A stretch of DNA of 64,000 nucleotides from Oscillospiraceae bacterium (GTDB lineage Bacteria; Bacillota; Clostridia; Oscillospirales; Oscillospiraceae), in NCBI GenBank assembly GCA_902778665.1, contig CACYYN010000013.1, forward strand, positions 1 through 64,000, given 5' to 3'. Position 1 is the first letter of the stretch; every line of letters starts with the position of its first letter. Shown here one piece after another: positions 52,782 through 60,730 of the stretch. The translations under genes were made by a program, and so were the position numbers. The notes under the pieces were generated by a model. That model saw nothing but the letters and a program-made list of their open reading frames with translations. It ran no database searches and was not told the origin of the DNA.

Positions 52782-53209
52782 AATTTCTGATTATCAATGG
52801 GCCGAATCTCAATCTGCTGGGCCTGCGGGAACCGGACATCTACGGGAAGCAGGATTTTTCATCCCTGCAGCAGTTTATTCTTGACGCCTGCAACGAGGCC
52901 GGGGTTGAGGGCGAGCTCTTCCAGTCCAACCACGAGGGGGCCATTGTGGATGCCATCCAGGGGGCGTACGGCAGGATTGACGGCATTGTCATCAACCCGG
53001 CTGCCTACACTCACACCAGCGTGGCGATTCTCGACGCACTGAAGGCAGTTTCTATCACGGCGGTGGAAGTGCACATCTCCGACGTCAGCAAACGGGAGAG
53101 CTTCCGCCAGATCTCCTATGCGGGGATGGCCTGCATCAAAAGCTTTATCGGTCTCGGCTTCGAGGGCTACCGCCAGGCAATCCTCTATCTGAAGGATTAT
53201 CTGCAGTAA
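52778..53209 (+). CDS. aroQ: Type II 3-dehydroquinate dehydratase
   Basis: 143 residues. KFLIINGPNLNLLG at the start, QSNHEGAIVDAI, the INPAAYTHTSVAI motif and VEVHISD are all typical of the type II enzyme. It supplies the one missing step of the pathway. ATG overlaps the aroE-aroK stop as ATGA. Ends 40 bases before the operon terminator. Confidence 0.95.
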   Translation: MKFLIINGPNLNLLGLREPDIYGKQDFSSLQQFILDACNEAGVEGELFQSNHEGAIVDAIQGAYGRIDGIVINPAAYTHTSVAILDALKAVSITAVEVHISDVSKRESFRQISYAGMACIKSFIGLGFEGYRQAILYLKDYLQ

Positions 53210-53244
53210 CAAGGAAAACAATATCTTTGGGTAATGTCCCCACC

Positions 53245-53275
53245 AAAAAACCCGCCTTCTCAGGCGGGCATTTTT
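53245..53275. terminator. Bidirectional terminator of the aromatic operon
   Basis: 6-bp stem CCCGCC / GGCGGG (53251-53256 and 53263-53268), T-run on both strands (AAAAAA before, CATTTTT after). It also ends the minus-strand remnant at 53288. Confidence 0.8.
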
Positions 53276-53287
53276 AATCGGGACATT

Positions 53288-53697
53288 TTATTCTCCGGTT
53301 CCGGTATACAGGCGTTCCAGGAAGGGAATCCTGATGTTGAACATGCTGCTGAGGATCGTATAGATACTCAGAAGGAAGAATAGAATGACCCCAGGATTGA
53401 GATATACGGTTTTCACCACATCCTCTCTCGGGATGCAGGTGGGCATGGAATTGTCCAGATGAATATCCTTTTTCTTCAGATGGCGAATCAGCAAGACGAG
53501 ACCCGAGATCATCATCACAACCATCACCACGGCGAAGAAAATCATCACCGCAACAAAAATACCTTTTCCTCCCTCTTCACTGCCCGAAACCATGGGAATG
53601 AGCAGCATGATACCGGAGGAAAAGCCGTTAAGCAGCATGTGCATGAGCATGGTAAGCAGCACCTTGCCGGTTTTGCAGTAGACATAGCCCAGGAACC
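53288..53697 (-). pseudogene. CPBP-type membrane protease, 5'-truncated remnant
   Basis: The readable frame gives AGFLGYVYCKTGKVLLTMLMHMLLNGF and two more membrane helices. The HMLLN motif is that of CPBP/Abi-type intramembrane proteases, where it is the second catalytic His. There is no start codon: a stop lies just upstream of the frame, and near 53697 the sequence turns into the next gene's signal peptide. So the N-terminal half is lost. An internal ATG at 53662 would give 124 residues but lacks the first active-site part. Confidence 0.7.
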
Positions 53698-53928
53698 CTG
53701 CTTGCTTTTACGCTTTTGCTGTCATGCCCGGCAGTGGCTTTCGCTGCAGATGAAAAGACGCCGGCAGGAAGTGACGAAGCGGCTCTCGCCTATCTCGCAG
53801 GAGAACTGGCAGATTCCGCAGAGAACCTGCTTGCCAGCGGTGAAGACCTGAGCGAAGAGCATCCTGCCGGTGCCGGCACGGCAGCCATCTGCCCGGAATG
53901 CGGCTATATTCTCTCTACCTGCGCCTGA
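53698..53928 (+). pseudogene. Secreted protein remnant missing its start
   Basis: In frame the sequence reads LLAFTLLLSCPAVAFAADEK, a signal-peptide end with AFA-A cleavage, then an Ala/Glu-rich stretch and ICPECGYILSTCA at the end. No ATG with a ribosome site is present; only a TTG at 53716 inside the signal peptide. The gene begins exactly where the minus-strand CPBP remnant also breaks off (about 53697), which marks a recombination junction. Confidence 0.65.
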
Positions 53929-53940
53929 ATCATTTTCTAC

Positions 53941-53969
53941 TTGACGGAAGCATCGAGTTGCGATAAAAT
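53941..53969 (+). promoter_or_regulatory. Promoter of the sortase-anchored protein
   Basis: TTGACG (53941-53946), 17-base spacer, TAAAAT (53964-53969). Confidence 0.65.
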
Positions 53970-54017
53970 AATAAAACTATATTATGGTAACTCAACAAGA
54001 TGATTCGGAGAACGATT

Positions 54018-54992
54018 ATGAGAAAAGGATTTTGCCTCTTTGTCTGTCTGCTGCTACTTTTCGGGGCAGCGCTCCCCTCTTTCGGCATGGATGGATATCC
54101 CTATTCCGCATATCCCTCTGCAGGGGGCATGGAGGGCTACGGATACGGTGCGATGGCGGGATACGGATACGGCACCGTCCCGACCTACCCCGCAACCGGA
54201 TATGAAGCCACGCCTGCCTATCCCGCAACTCCTTACGGCACAACAGGCAGCTACCCAGCTGGCGGCTACGGGACGGCCGGAAGCTATCCCGCAACAGGCT
54301 ACGACACCACGGGAAGCTATCCCGCAGCGGGCTACGGCACAGCCGGCGTCCCCGCTTACCCGGCAGCTGTTGCGGGAGCAACAGGCCTGCCGCTGAAATA
54401 CACCATCACCTATTTGCCGGGCAAGTATGCCTCCGGCCCTTCCATGACTGTGGAGTGGAGCCCCGGATACGCCATCCTTGCAGGGCAGATCTACACCAGA
54501 GCCGGCTTCACCCAGACCGGCTGGAGCTGGAGTGACGGCGGAGCCAAGGCCTTTGAGCTGAACCAGCAGGTACCCATCACCACCAATGCAGTGCTGTACC
54601 CCTATTGGGAGTCCATCACAAAAGCTCTGTACCTCACCGTAAACTATGCAGGCAACGGCGCCGTTCGCCTCAGCGGCGGGAATGTGCCCAACGGCTGGAC
54701 GGGAAAGCTGGAACCTGGACAGTCCTACACATTCCATCTGGTGCCCTATGACCAGCACTATGTCTACAGCATTTTCCTTGCCGGCTGGTACAGGAATGTG
54801 CAGCCGGGAAACACCTTTATGGTGACCTATGAGATGCTGCAGGGACAGAACCAGACCATCTACTTCCGGTTTGAATCGGTCTATCGCAGCCCCAAAACGG
54901 GTGACGACAGCAACCTCCCCCTCTGGGCAGCACTCGGTGGCCTCTCTGTTGTAGGCCTCGCCGCAATTCTGTTTATGCGGAGAAAGAAATAA
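54018..54992 (+). CDS. Sortase-anchored surface protein with YPATGY repeats
   Basis: 324 residues. Signal peptide (FCLFVCLLLLFGAALPSFG), then a low-complexity region of Gly/Tyr/Pro/Thr repeats (SYPATGYD, SYPAAGYG) at about 25-120. Two InlB-like beta domains follow. The C-terminus carries SPKTG, a hydrophobic helix (LWAALGGLSVVGLAAILF) and RRKK, a complete sortase signal with Lys at the third position. The ATG at 54018 is preferred because TTCGGAG stands 8 bases before it. Likely a wall-linked adhesin or matrix protein. Confidence 0.8.
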   Translation: MRKGFCLFVCLLLLFGAALPSFGMDGYPYSAYPSAGGMEGYGYGAMAGYGYGTVPTYPATGYEATPAYPATPYGTTGSYPAGGYGTAGSYPATGYDTTGSYPAAGYGTAGVPAYPAAVAGATGLPLKYTITYLPGKYASGPSMTVEWSPGYAILAGQIYTRAGFTQTGWSWSDGGAKAFELNQQVPITTNAVLYPYWESITKALYLTVNYAGNGAVRLSGGNVPNGWTGKLEPGQSYTFHLVPYDQHYVYSIFLAGWYRNVQPGNTFMVTYEMLQGQNQTIYFRFESVYRSPKTGDDSNLPLWAALGGLSVVGLAAILFMRRKK

Positions 54993-55021
54993 TCAATTCT
55001 GAAATTTGCCACTCATTTTGA

Positions 55022-55057
55022 AAACCCGGCTCCGGATAAAAACGGAGCCGGGTTTGC
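55022..55057 (+). terminator. Terminator of the surface protein gene
   Basis: 13-bp stem AAACCCGGCTCCG / CGGAGCCGGGTTT (55022-55034 and 55043-55055). Confidence 0.8.
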
Positions 55058-55098
55058 TGTATGAGAAACAGCGTTGATTTCTCAGCGAAATGCAGTCT

Positions 55099-55306
55099 TC
55101 ACACACTGATATTTCTCCTGCCGGTTAGCTTGAAGAAGAGCAGCATGGAGAGTACGCTTGTGACGGTGAGAACAGTGGAATATGCCGCAGCATTCCCGAA
55201 ACAATCACGAATTACCTCTGTGTAAACGGAGACGGTGAGCGTCTGGGTGTTTGCCCTGTAAAGCATGATAGACGATGACAGCTCAGCAATCGGCGGTGCT
55301 ATCGGC
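55099..55306 (-). pseudogene. ABC transporter permease, 3' remnant
   Basis: The minus strand reads PPIAELSSSIMLYRANTQT and continues about 45 more residues to a TGA (55099-55101). This is the C-terminal end of an iron- or spermidine-type ABC permease. The upstream part is missing and the frame ends where the promoter cassette begins at 55307. It shows that the cassette replaced or entered a permease gene. Confidence 0.65.
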
Positions 55307-55413
55307 GGCGTAGCCGGCGGAGTGAGCGGCGATTAAAGCACAGGGGAATACGTCATCTTTAAAATCCTTTTTCTTGTGTGACAGTTCTGTGATAGTGCCC
55401 GTGCTATACTGAG
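55307..55413 (+). repeat. Promoter cassette, copy 1
   Basis: About 107 bases, nearly identical to 56611-56719. It contains CTTGTGTGACAGTT, a TGTGAT box and TATACT (55405-55410), and leads directly to the first peptide gene. The -35 region has no good consensus, so the promoter probably needs an activator. Confidence 0.8.
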
Positions 55414-55487
55414 CCCGTACTTGAGAGACAGGTACAGAAAACAAATACAAACAACATCAAATATAAAATACAAAGGAGAAAACGAAA

Positions 55488-55706
55488 ATGAAAAATCTTG
55501 AGAATATGAAAAAGCTCAATGAAGAGGAAGTTGAAAAGGTTGCAGGCGGTCTGCCTTATATTATTCCTCATCATTTCCCAATCACCCAGCCCTCAGAACC
55601 GGAAGAGCCGGCGGAGCCAAAGCCTGAACCGGGTCCTATGGGCCAGCAGGTAAGTCCGGAAGAGGAGTTTAACACGATAATTGACTTTCTCAATTCCAGA
55701 AGATAA
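55488..55706 (+). CDS. Double-glycine leader peptide precursor 1
   Basis: 72 residues. The leader MKNLENMKKLNEEEVEKVAGG ends in Gly-Gly, the cleavage site of C39-peptidase ABC transporters. The mature part starts LPYIIPHHFP, continues with Pro/Glu repeats (EPAEPKPEPGPMGQQ) and ends FNTIIDFLNSRR. It looks like a secreted peptide, bacteriocin-like or a signal. GGAGAAA precedes the ATG. No processing enzyme or transporter gene lies in the window. Confidence 0.8.
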   Translation: MKNLENMKKLNEEEVEKVAGGLPYIIPHHFPITQPSEPEEPAEPKPEPGPMGQQVSPEEEFNTIIDFLNSRR

Positions 55707-55745
55707 CATCAATCAAATATACATATAACAAAGGAGATTATAAAA

Positions 55746-56009
55746 ATGAAAAATCTTGAAAATATGAACGCACTCAAAGAAATGGATCTGGCAAAGGTTG
55801 CCGGCGGAGACGGTCTGCCCACAATCTACAATCCGGGCACGCCGTTTGCACTGGGGCAGAAAAAAGATCAGACTACTGATCCCGCAAACCACTTCTATCC
55901 GCCCCTTGGACGCCCCCTCCCGTTCCCCCAGAACCGCAGAAGCTGTGATCTTACTGATCTGCCCTGTGATGATCCGTTTTACACGAAGGCTTCAGTTCAG
56001 ATCCGGTAA
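55746..56009 (+). CDS. Double-glycine leader peptide precursor 2
   Basis: 87 residues. Leader MKNLENMNALKEMDLAKVAGG is homologous to that of precursor 1 and ends in Gly-Gly. The mature part begins DGLPTIYNPG and later carries two cysteines (SCDLTDLPCDD), which could form a disulfide. GGAGATT precedes the ATG; the gene is 40 bases after precursor 1 and has no promoter of its own, so it is part of the same transcript. Confidence 0.8.
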   Translation: MKNLENMNALKEMDLAKVAGGDGLPTIYNPGTPFALGQKKDQTTDPANHFYPPLGRPLPFPQNRRSCDLTDLPCDDPFYTKASVQIR

Positions 56010-56010
56010 T

Positions 56011-56161
56011 TCACGATATAGCTCCAGCAGGAGCACTTTTCCGAGAGAAAATAGCTCTCATATTCATATCACCAGTTTCAATAGCAATTGAATTGTGAGC
56101 ATATCTTTCAACAATTGATTCTGCATATACACCTTTTCCAAGGCGTTTTAACCAATCGTCA
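56011..56161 (-). pseudogene. Fragment of a DnaC/IstB-like or other ATPase gene
   Basis: The minus strand has an open frame that ends at 56011-56013 and reads DWLKRLGKGVYAES, ERYAHNSIAIETGDMNMR. It resembles the C-terminal end of a DnaC/IstB-like protein, but the family is not certain. There is no start: the frame is cut at 56162, where the next promoter cassette copy begins. Confidence 0.35.
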
Positions 56162-56204
56162 TTTTTCTTGTGTGACAGTTGTGTGATGGACGCCGTGCTA
56201 TACT
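56162..56204 (+). repeat. Promoter cassette, copy 2 (short)
   Basis: TTTTTCTTGTGTGACAGTT, TGTGAT, then TATACT (56199-56204). It shares the promoter core of the copies at 55307 and 56611 but lacks their 5' part. It serves the gene at 56240. Confidence 0.75.
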
Positions 56205-56239
56205 TGCACCATCAAATGAAAAACAAAGGAGATTAAAAA

Positions 56240-56593
56240 ATGATGGCCAAAAAAATGAATCGTTCCATGATGGCAATGGTAATGCTTGCACTGCTCGTGA
56301 CGGGCGCTTTCCTCTCGGTAGCTACAATGCCTTCCGCTTCTGCAGACAATCTGTACGTCGGTGCATGGGCATGTGATTATGGTGATGTCCGAATGGATAT
56401 TTTCGCTGATGGAACTCTGCAGATTATTTATCCCGACGATCTGGGTACCGGCTACTACTATGAGTACATTTTCGATGACGACGGCGGTGTGCTTGTTCTG
56501 GCTGAAGGCAATGAGTACATTATGGGGCTTGTCATGTGGGACTACAACACGCTCGGTGACAGCCAGGATAGTTACTGGACCAGAATTGGTTAA
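56240..56593 (+). CDS. Small secreted protein
   Basis: 117 residues. Signal peptide with cleavage near SASA-DN at about residue 35 and a body of about 80 residues of aromatic/acidic beta-type sequence (YVGAWACDYGDVRMDIFADG, then WDYNTLGDSQDSYW). GGAGATT before ATGATGG; the start could be either Met. Same promoter type as the peptide genes, so likely part of the same regulon. Function unknown. Confidence 0.75.
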   Translation: MMAKKMNRSMMAMVMLALLVTGAFLSVATMPSASADNLYVGAWACDYGDVRMDIFADGTLQIIYPDDLGTGYYYEYIFDDDGGVLVLAEGNEYIMGLVMWDYNTLGDSQDSYWTRIG

Positions 56594-56610
56594 CGATCAA
56601 AAATGAAAAA

Positions 56611-56719
56611 GGCGTAGCCGGCGGAGTGAGCGGCGATTAAAGCACAGGGGACAATACGTCATCTTTAAAATCCTTTTTCTTGTGTGACAGTTGTGTGATA
56701 TACGGGATGCTATACTGAG
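56611..56719 (+). repeat. Promoter cassette, copy 3
   Basis: Nearly identical to 55307-55413, including CTTGTGTGACAGTT, TGTGAT and TATACT. It runs directly into the broken third peptide gene. Confidence 0.8.
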
Positions 56720-56930
56720 TGAAATAAATGAAGTCACTGGCGGAGATGGGCTGCCCACAATCTTTAATCCGGGCGATCCAAATCCGGGTAATCCATATGG
56801 TCAGTCAAATGCAACGCCAGTGCCGGAGAAGCCGGCGGAGCCAGAGCCTGCACCTGGTCCCATGGGACAGCAGGCAACCTTTGAAGAAAACCAACAAGCA
56901 GCTCTCAATCTACACTTTTCTAATCGGTAA
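56691..56930 (+). pseudogene. Third peptide precursor, leader lost
   Basis: The frame continues as INEVTGGDGLPTIFNPGD and ends with PAEPEPAPGPMGQQA. The first half matches precursor 2 after the Gly-Gly (DGLPTIYNPG) and the second half matches precursor 1 (EPGPMGQQ), so it is a chimera. The leader upstream of the Gly-Gly is replaced by the cassette; only a TTG start inside the promoter is possible. It is therefore a broken copy. Confidence 0.7.
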
Positions 56931-56977
56931 ATAACATATTTATGATAGCGCCATCAAATGAAAAACGACGGAGGAAA

Positions 56978-57934
56978 ATGAAAATGAAAACAAAACTGAT
57001 CAGCATTGTGATGGTTGTGCTGCTTGTTGCAGCTCTGGGTATCAATGCATTTGCAGAAAGCAACATCGGTGTTCAGCCCGGGCAGGCCATGCCGGACTTC
57101 ACCGTTTCTCTGACGGACGGAACAACCGCCACTCTCTCCGATCTTCTGAAAGAGAAGGATCTTGTGGTGCTGAATATCTTTGCCAGCTGGTGCGGACCCT
57201 GTGAAAGGGAATTCCCCGAGATGGAAGAGGTCTACCAGGCTAACAGCGAGAACATGGTGATCGTCTCCGTTTCCGGAGATCCGAACGACACCATGGAAAC
57301 CATCTCCGCCTACAAGGCAAACCATAATCTCACCTTCCCCATGGGTCTGGCGGGTGACGGTCTGAGCTTCCTCTCAGTCCCCGGCTTCCCCACCACCCTC
57401 TTCATCGACCGCAACGGCAACGTGGGCTTTATCAAAGTCGGCGCCTTTGTTGACAAGGGGGAATTTGAGGGAAAGGTCAGCACCTTCCTCTCCCCGGATT
57501 ACGACGGCAAGCCCCTCGCCTCCGAAGAGGCAGTCAGCTTCACCCCGTATTTCATGGGTGCGTCCGTTCTGGGGATCCTTCTGCTGATCGTCGGCAGATG
57601 GCTTCTTTTCCGCAAGGCTGGCAAAAAGGGCTGGCACAGCCTGATCCCCTTTCTGAACAGCTTTGAGGAATACTCCCTCTGCTGGAACGGCTGGCTCGGC
57701 GTTCTTGCCGATGTGATTGCCGTGGCAGGCTTCTGGATCATCACTCCGGTTCCCCATTATCTCCTGATGGGAGCAGGGCTGGCCCTCGGCATTGTTGAGA
57801 GCGTCAGACTGGCAAAGGCCTTCGGCAAGAGCACGGTACTCGGTGTGCTGATGGGCCTGCCCGTGATCCGTGGGATCGGCAGAATCGTGCTCGGAGCGAG
57901 CAAAGCAGCTTATACGGGAGCAGCAAAAGCATAA
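56978..57934 (+). CDS. TlpA/ResA-type thioredoxin with membrane domain
   Basis: 318 residues. N-terminal signal anchor, then a thioredoxin fold with the active site NIFASWCGPCEREFPEM (WCGPC) near residue 58-72 and the cis-Pro in GFPTTLFIDRNG. It is followed by four membrane helices with the GKKGWHSLIPFLNSFEEYSLCW motif of the DUF5684 type. It is a membrane-held extracytoplasmic thiol-disulfide protein. The ATG at 56978 follows GGAGG; the reading from 56942 lacks a ribosome site. Its 5' leader repeats CCATCAAATGAAAAAC from 56207. It could form disulfides in the peptides (inference). Confidence 0.85.
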   Translation: MKMKTKLISIVMVVLLVAALGINAFAESNIGVQPGQAMPDFTVSLTDGTTATLSDLLKEKDLVVLNIFASWCGPCEREFPEMEEVYQANSENMVIVSVSGDPNDTMETISAYKANHNLTFPMGLAGDGLSFLSVPGFPTTLFIDRNGNVGFIKVGAFVDKGEFEGKVSTFLSPDYDGKPLASEEAVSFTPYFMGASVLGILLLIVGRWLLFRKAGKKGWHSLIPFLNSFEEYSLCWNGWLGVLADVIAVAGFWIITPVPHYLLMGAGLALGIVESVRLAKAFGKSTVLGVLMGLPVIRGIGRIVLGASKAAYTGAAKA

Positions 57935-57970
57935 GACTCCCCTTCCAATATTCTCCTTTTTTCATTTGGG

Positions 57971-58009
57971 TTCTCCCGGGTCTGAACAGCCCGGGAGAAT
58001 TCCTTTTTC
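57971..58009 (+). terminator. Terminator after the thioredoxin gene
   Basis: 10-bp stem TTCTCCCGGG / CCCGGGAGAA (57971-57980 and 57990-57999) followed by TTCCTTTTT. Confidence 0.8.
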
Positions 58010-58053
58010 CGCAAAAACGAGTATCTTCAAACTTACGGCGATCTTCCCGCAGA

Positions 58054-58782
58054 TCATTCTTTCTCTACAAACCGCCAGTGGTAGCCTCCCGCATAAACGT
58101 AAACCCCTGTACAAGCCTTGTGAATCGTATTAATCCCTGTCATTCGCTGTGCTTCTCTCTGTGAAGAATAAATAACTCCTGTTTCAATGCACTGAACCGC
58201 CCTTGCCTTTCTGCTCGAATAGATAAAAGCATCCTGTTTTCCTTCAGCACACCGTGTTTTCATTACATCACTTAAATGCTTCTTTCTTTCAGGGTTATTC
58301 TCATACCATCTCTTCATACCATCTGACCTTGCCTTTCGATACTCCGGCGACTGCTCATTCAACTGTATGAGCTTTTGTTTCGCTGCTTCATTCCACTTAC
58401 ACCCCTTTTCCATGCCGCCTGTTTTACCGTTATAGCCTTTCTCCGGATTCATGCTGTCATAGAGTTCAATAAACTTTGCCTCCAGCTCCCATGCCCCTTC
58501 CTGCGTCAGGTTTTCACAGAGCGGCTCCATCCGGAAATTCTCTTTTCCGTACTTTTGCATTGCCTCCCGAATCGCGCCTCTCCCTGATTTATAAGACAGG
58601 TGATAGCCTTTACTCCAGCGAACCTTCAGAGGCTCCCCTGTCTGCCCGATATAAACTTTGCCATCCGGACCGGTAATTTTATATACCGTCCAGTGTGCCT
58701 CCGGAGGCGGCGCCGGCATGGTAAGCTCCGACCCCGGAATCTTTACGCGACCGTTCTGAATTTTTTTATCTGAATTACTCAT
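58054..58782 (-). CDS. GIY-YIG nuclease with NUMOD-type modules
   Basis: 242 residues. GIY-YIG core: TVYKITGPDGKVYIGQTG near residues 32-49 (VYK...YIG), then the catalytic Arg in KVRWSKGY and Glu in ELEAKFIEL. After it comes a NUMOD3-like region (KGCKWNEAAKQKLIQL) and a C-terminal NUMOD1-like part (SSQREAQRMTGINTIHKAC). This is the layout of GIY-YIG homing endonucleases carried by phages. It has the GGAGATT ribosome site and stands beside phage genes, so it is probably a free-standing mobile endonuclease. Confidence 0.85.
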   Translation of the reverse strand: MSNSDKKIQNGRVKIPGSELTMPAPPPEAHWTVYKITGPDGKVYIGQTGEPLKVRWSKGYHLSYKSGRGAIREAMQKYGKENFRMEPLCENLTQEGAWELEAKFIELYDSMNPEKGYNGKTGGMEKGCKWNEAAKQKLIQLNEQSPEYRKARSDGMKRWYENNPERKKHLSDVMKTRCAEGKQDAFIYSSRKARAVQCIETGVIYSSQREAQRMTGINTIHKACTGVYVYAGGYHWRFVEKE

Positions 58783-58883
58783 TTTTAAATCTCCTGGCTG
58801 TGAGGATGTTTTCCCCGATATTTTTGACTATCTCCAATAAATCAGCTCGGATAGACACCTCAGCACGACGTATGCAGATGTCT

Positions 58884-58965
58884 CCTGCGACTCGCTAAGA
58901 GCCTCGCTACGCTCGGTTGCTCGCTTGCATGGCGCCTGCGGGCGCTCACGAGCAATTGCCTGGCA
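58884..58965 (+). repeat. Structured repeat, second copy of the aroA-inserted element
   Basis: CCTGCGACTCGCTAAGAGCC, then GGTTGCTCGCTTGCATGGC and GCGCCTGCGGGCGC. Only the hairpin segment between differs from the copy in aroA. Intergenic here, between the GIY-YIG and phage genes. Confidence 0.8.
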
Positions 58966-58977
58966 CTGCAAACGAGG

Positions 58978-60132
58978 TTACCCTCCGTTTGCCATGCGGT
59001 ATATCCAATATTGCTCAGGAGTCCATCCAAGAGCTTCCAGCTGACTGGCGCTTGGCACGATGCCGGCGTTCATCATGGCACGTGCTCCGGCTGCATACCG
59101 GTCTGCCACGGCATTCCGGTAATCCGCTGTCTCAGCGCCGTTTGCTGCAACGCCGAACAGCTTTGCAGCCTGCAGCTCGGTGTCGGTGAGATACTCCCCT
59201 ACCTTCAGCAGGTACTCATTCTCCCATTCTCTTAACTTTGCGTTGAATTCCTGTACGCCAACATTTTTTTCCTTTGCCCACTTCTCCAGATTCTGCAGTT
59301 CCGTCAGATACTTGTTGCTGATCTCCAGAACCTTGTCGGCCTTTTCAAACTCACCCTGTGCTCTTAAATCAGCAATCTGCCTAGCTGTATCCGTCTGCAG
59401 CTTCACCTCGGCTGAGTTGACCACCTGCCGATTCGTGGCAGCCGTGTTCTGGATGCCGCCGTACTGCACTTTCCCGATTCCGCCACGGTCACCTCTTGCT
59501 TCAGCATACAACACCTGATTGTCCAGGGCCTTTGCCTCGTCGGCATCCACCTGATTTCTCTGGGTCTGAAACTTTGAACGACTGTCCTGCAGATTCCGGT
59601 CCAGTGCCTTCACGCCCTGCTGAGCCGCATAGTCTGCAGCCAGCACAACTCTACCCTTCTCCTGATTTTCTCTCGCTGCCAGTTCTGCTTTCTGCTGGGC
59701 GATATCCACATAATCAATCGGTGCCACATTGCCGGGCACAATGTTTGCCTTCGCTCCGGAAACAATTCCCTTCGCAGCGTCTGCCGCCTTATCCTTTGCA
59801 ATGAATTCACTCGCATTGACCCCATTCGGAACCCCTGCAGCCAGAGCGGCATAAAACTTATCGCTATAAGGAGTCTCAACCTGATCAGGCCAAACTGCCG
59901 ATCCACCTGCACTCCCTCCGGAACTTGTCTTCACACTATTTGAATACGAATTCTTCACACTCGTGCTTGTCGAACTCTTATTAGAAGAAGAGCCCGTCCC
60001 GGAGGACGAGCTCTTTCCTGTACTGCCTGTTGCCGAACCGGCAGCTTCACTTTTATAAAATGTCGGAGATGTGGTCGATGTGCCGGCAATACCGGCCTCC
60101 GCCTGATTCCCCGGCCTCGATGCTTTTGCCAT
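58978..60132 (-). CDS. Phage virion-type protein
   Basis: 384 residues. Ser/Thr/Gly-rich low-complexity N-terminus (residues 1-75), then a long helical part with RQIADLRAQGEFEKADKVLE and KWAKEKNVGVQEF, ending WTPEQYWIYRMANGG. The pattern fits virion proteins of Bacillota prophages that I remember beside the MNPRY type gene seen at the other end of the window. No enzyme motif. It is the last gene of a minus-strand phage segment. Confidence 0.6.
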   Translation of the reverse strand: MAKASRPGNQAEAGIAGTSTTSPTFYKSEAAGSATGSTGKSSSSGTGSSSNKSSTSTSVKNSYSNSVKTSSGGSAGGSAVWPDQVETPYSDKFYAALAAGVPNGVNASEFIAKDKAADAAKGIVSGAKANIVPGNVAPIDYVDIAQQKAELAARENQEKGRVVLAADYAAQQGVKALDRNLQDSRSKFQTQRNQVDADEAKALDNQVLYAEARGDRGGIGKVQYGGIQNTAATNRQVVNSAEVKLQTDTARQIADLRAQGEFEKADKVLEISNKYLTELQNLEKWAKEKNVGVQEFNAKLREWENEYLLKVGEYLTDTELQAAKLFGVAANGAETADYRNAVADRYAAGARAMMNAGIVPSASQLEALGWTPEQYWIYRMANGG

Positions 60133-60150
60133 AACTCACTCCTCCAATCA

Positions 60151-60366
60151 TCAAATTGGGCATGAATCACTCACATTGGCGGCATCAATCAGTCCTTCCC
60201 CGAGTACATAGGCTATTACAGTTGCTCCTGCCATAATCATGCCGGAAATGGTTTCTGCTGTCTCAGCATCACCTTTAAATGCTACTATCAGCTCTGTAAT
60301 AAAAGCGGCTATAGCCAGCCAGAATTTACGGCTGGTGAGTTTTCGGATAATATCGTTCTTATTCAT
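60151..60366 (-). CDS. Phage holin-like membrane protein
   Basis: 71 residues with two hydrophobic helices (FWLAIAAFITELIVAF and ISGMIMAGATVIAYVL) and a basic start (MNKNDIIRKLTSRK). This is the phage holin layout for Bacillota. GGAGG before the ATG. Confidence 0.75.
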   Translation of the reverse strand: MNKNDIIRKLTSRKFWLAIAAFITELIVAFKGDAETAETISGMIMAGATVIAYVLGEGLIDAANVSDSCPI

Positions 60367-60424
60367 AATTTCCTCCTATAACAAGATATTTTTTGATAAT
60401 ATATATTTGGCGCCAGCCCGGAAA

Positions 60425-60652
60425 TTATCGTTTCTCCAACGCTGCCACTCTTTTCGTCAGCTCATCAATCTGCACTTCCACTATCGGCATCCTCTGGGCG
60501 AAATTATTATGTTTTTTCACTTCCTCCGTCAGATGCTTGATCTCGTTGTTTGTCACAGCAGCCGCTTTGCTGTTCGCCAGAATAACACCGAATAAGGTCA
60601 CGGCACTGGTGATCAGTGCTACCAGAATTGCCTTATCGGAATTCATATTCAT
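60425..60652 (-). CDS. Phage membrane/coiled-coil protein (XhlA-like)
   Basis: 75 residues. One hydrophobic helix near the N-terminus (AILVALITSAVTLFGVILA), then a coiled coil (EIKHLTEEVKKHN, VEVQIDELTKRVAALEKR). Such proteins sit next to holins and help lysis, as XhlA does. GGAGAA precedes the ATG. Confidence 0.65.
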   Translation of the reverse strand: MNMNSDKAILVALITSAVTLFGVILANSKAAAVTNNEIKHLTEEVKKHNNFAQRMPIVEVQIDELTKRVAALEKR

Positions 60653-60730
60653 TTCTTATTCTCCTTCCCTGAGGGTTATCGGTTTTCCCCCTCTATGTCT
60701 AAAGGCGAGCCAAAAACGCCATTTTTGAAC

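Noticed and set aside
55265..55336. Short ORF with GGAIGGVAGG that looks like a glycine-zipper bacteriocin
   Set aside because: It is mostly antisense to the permease remnant (PPIAELSSS) and its end lies in the promoter cassette; no ribosome site.
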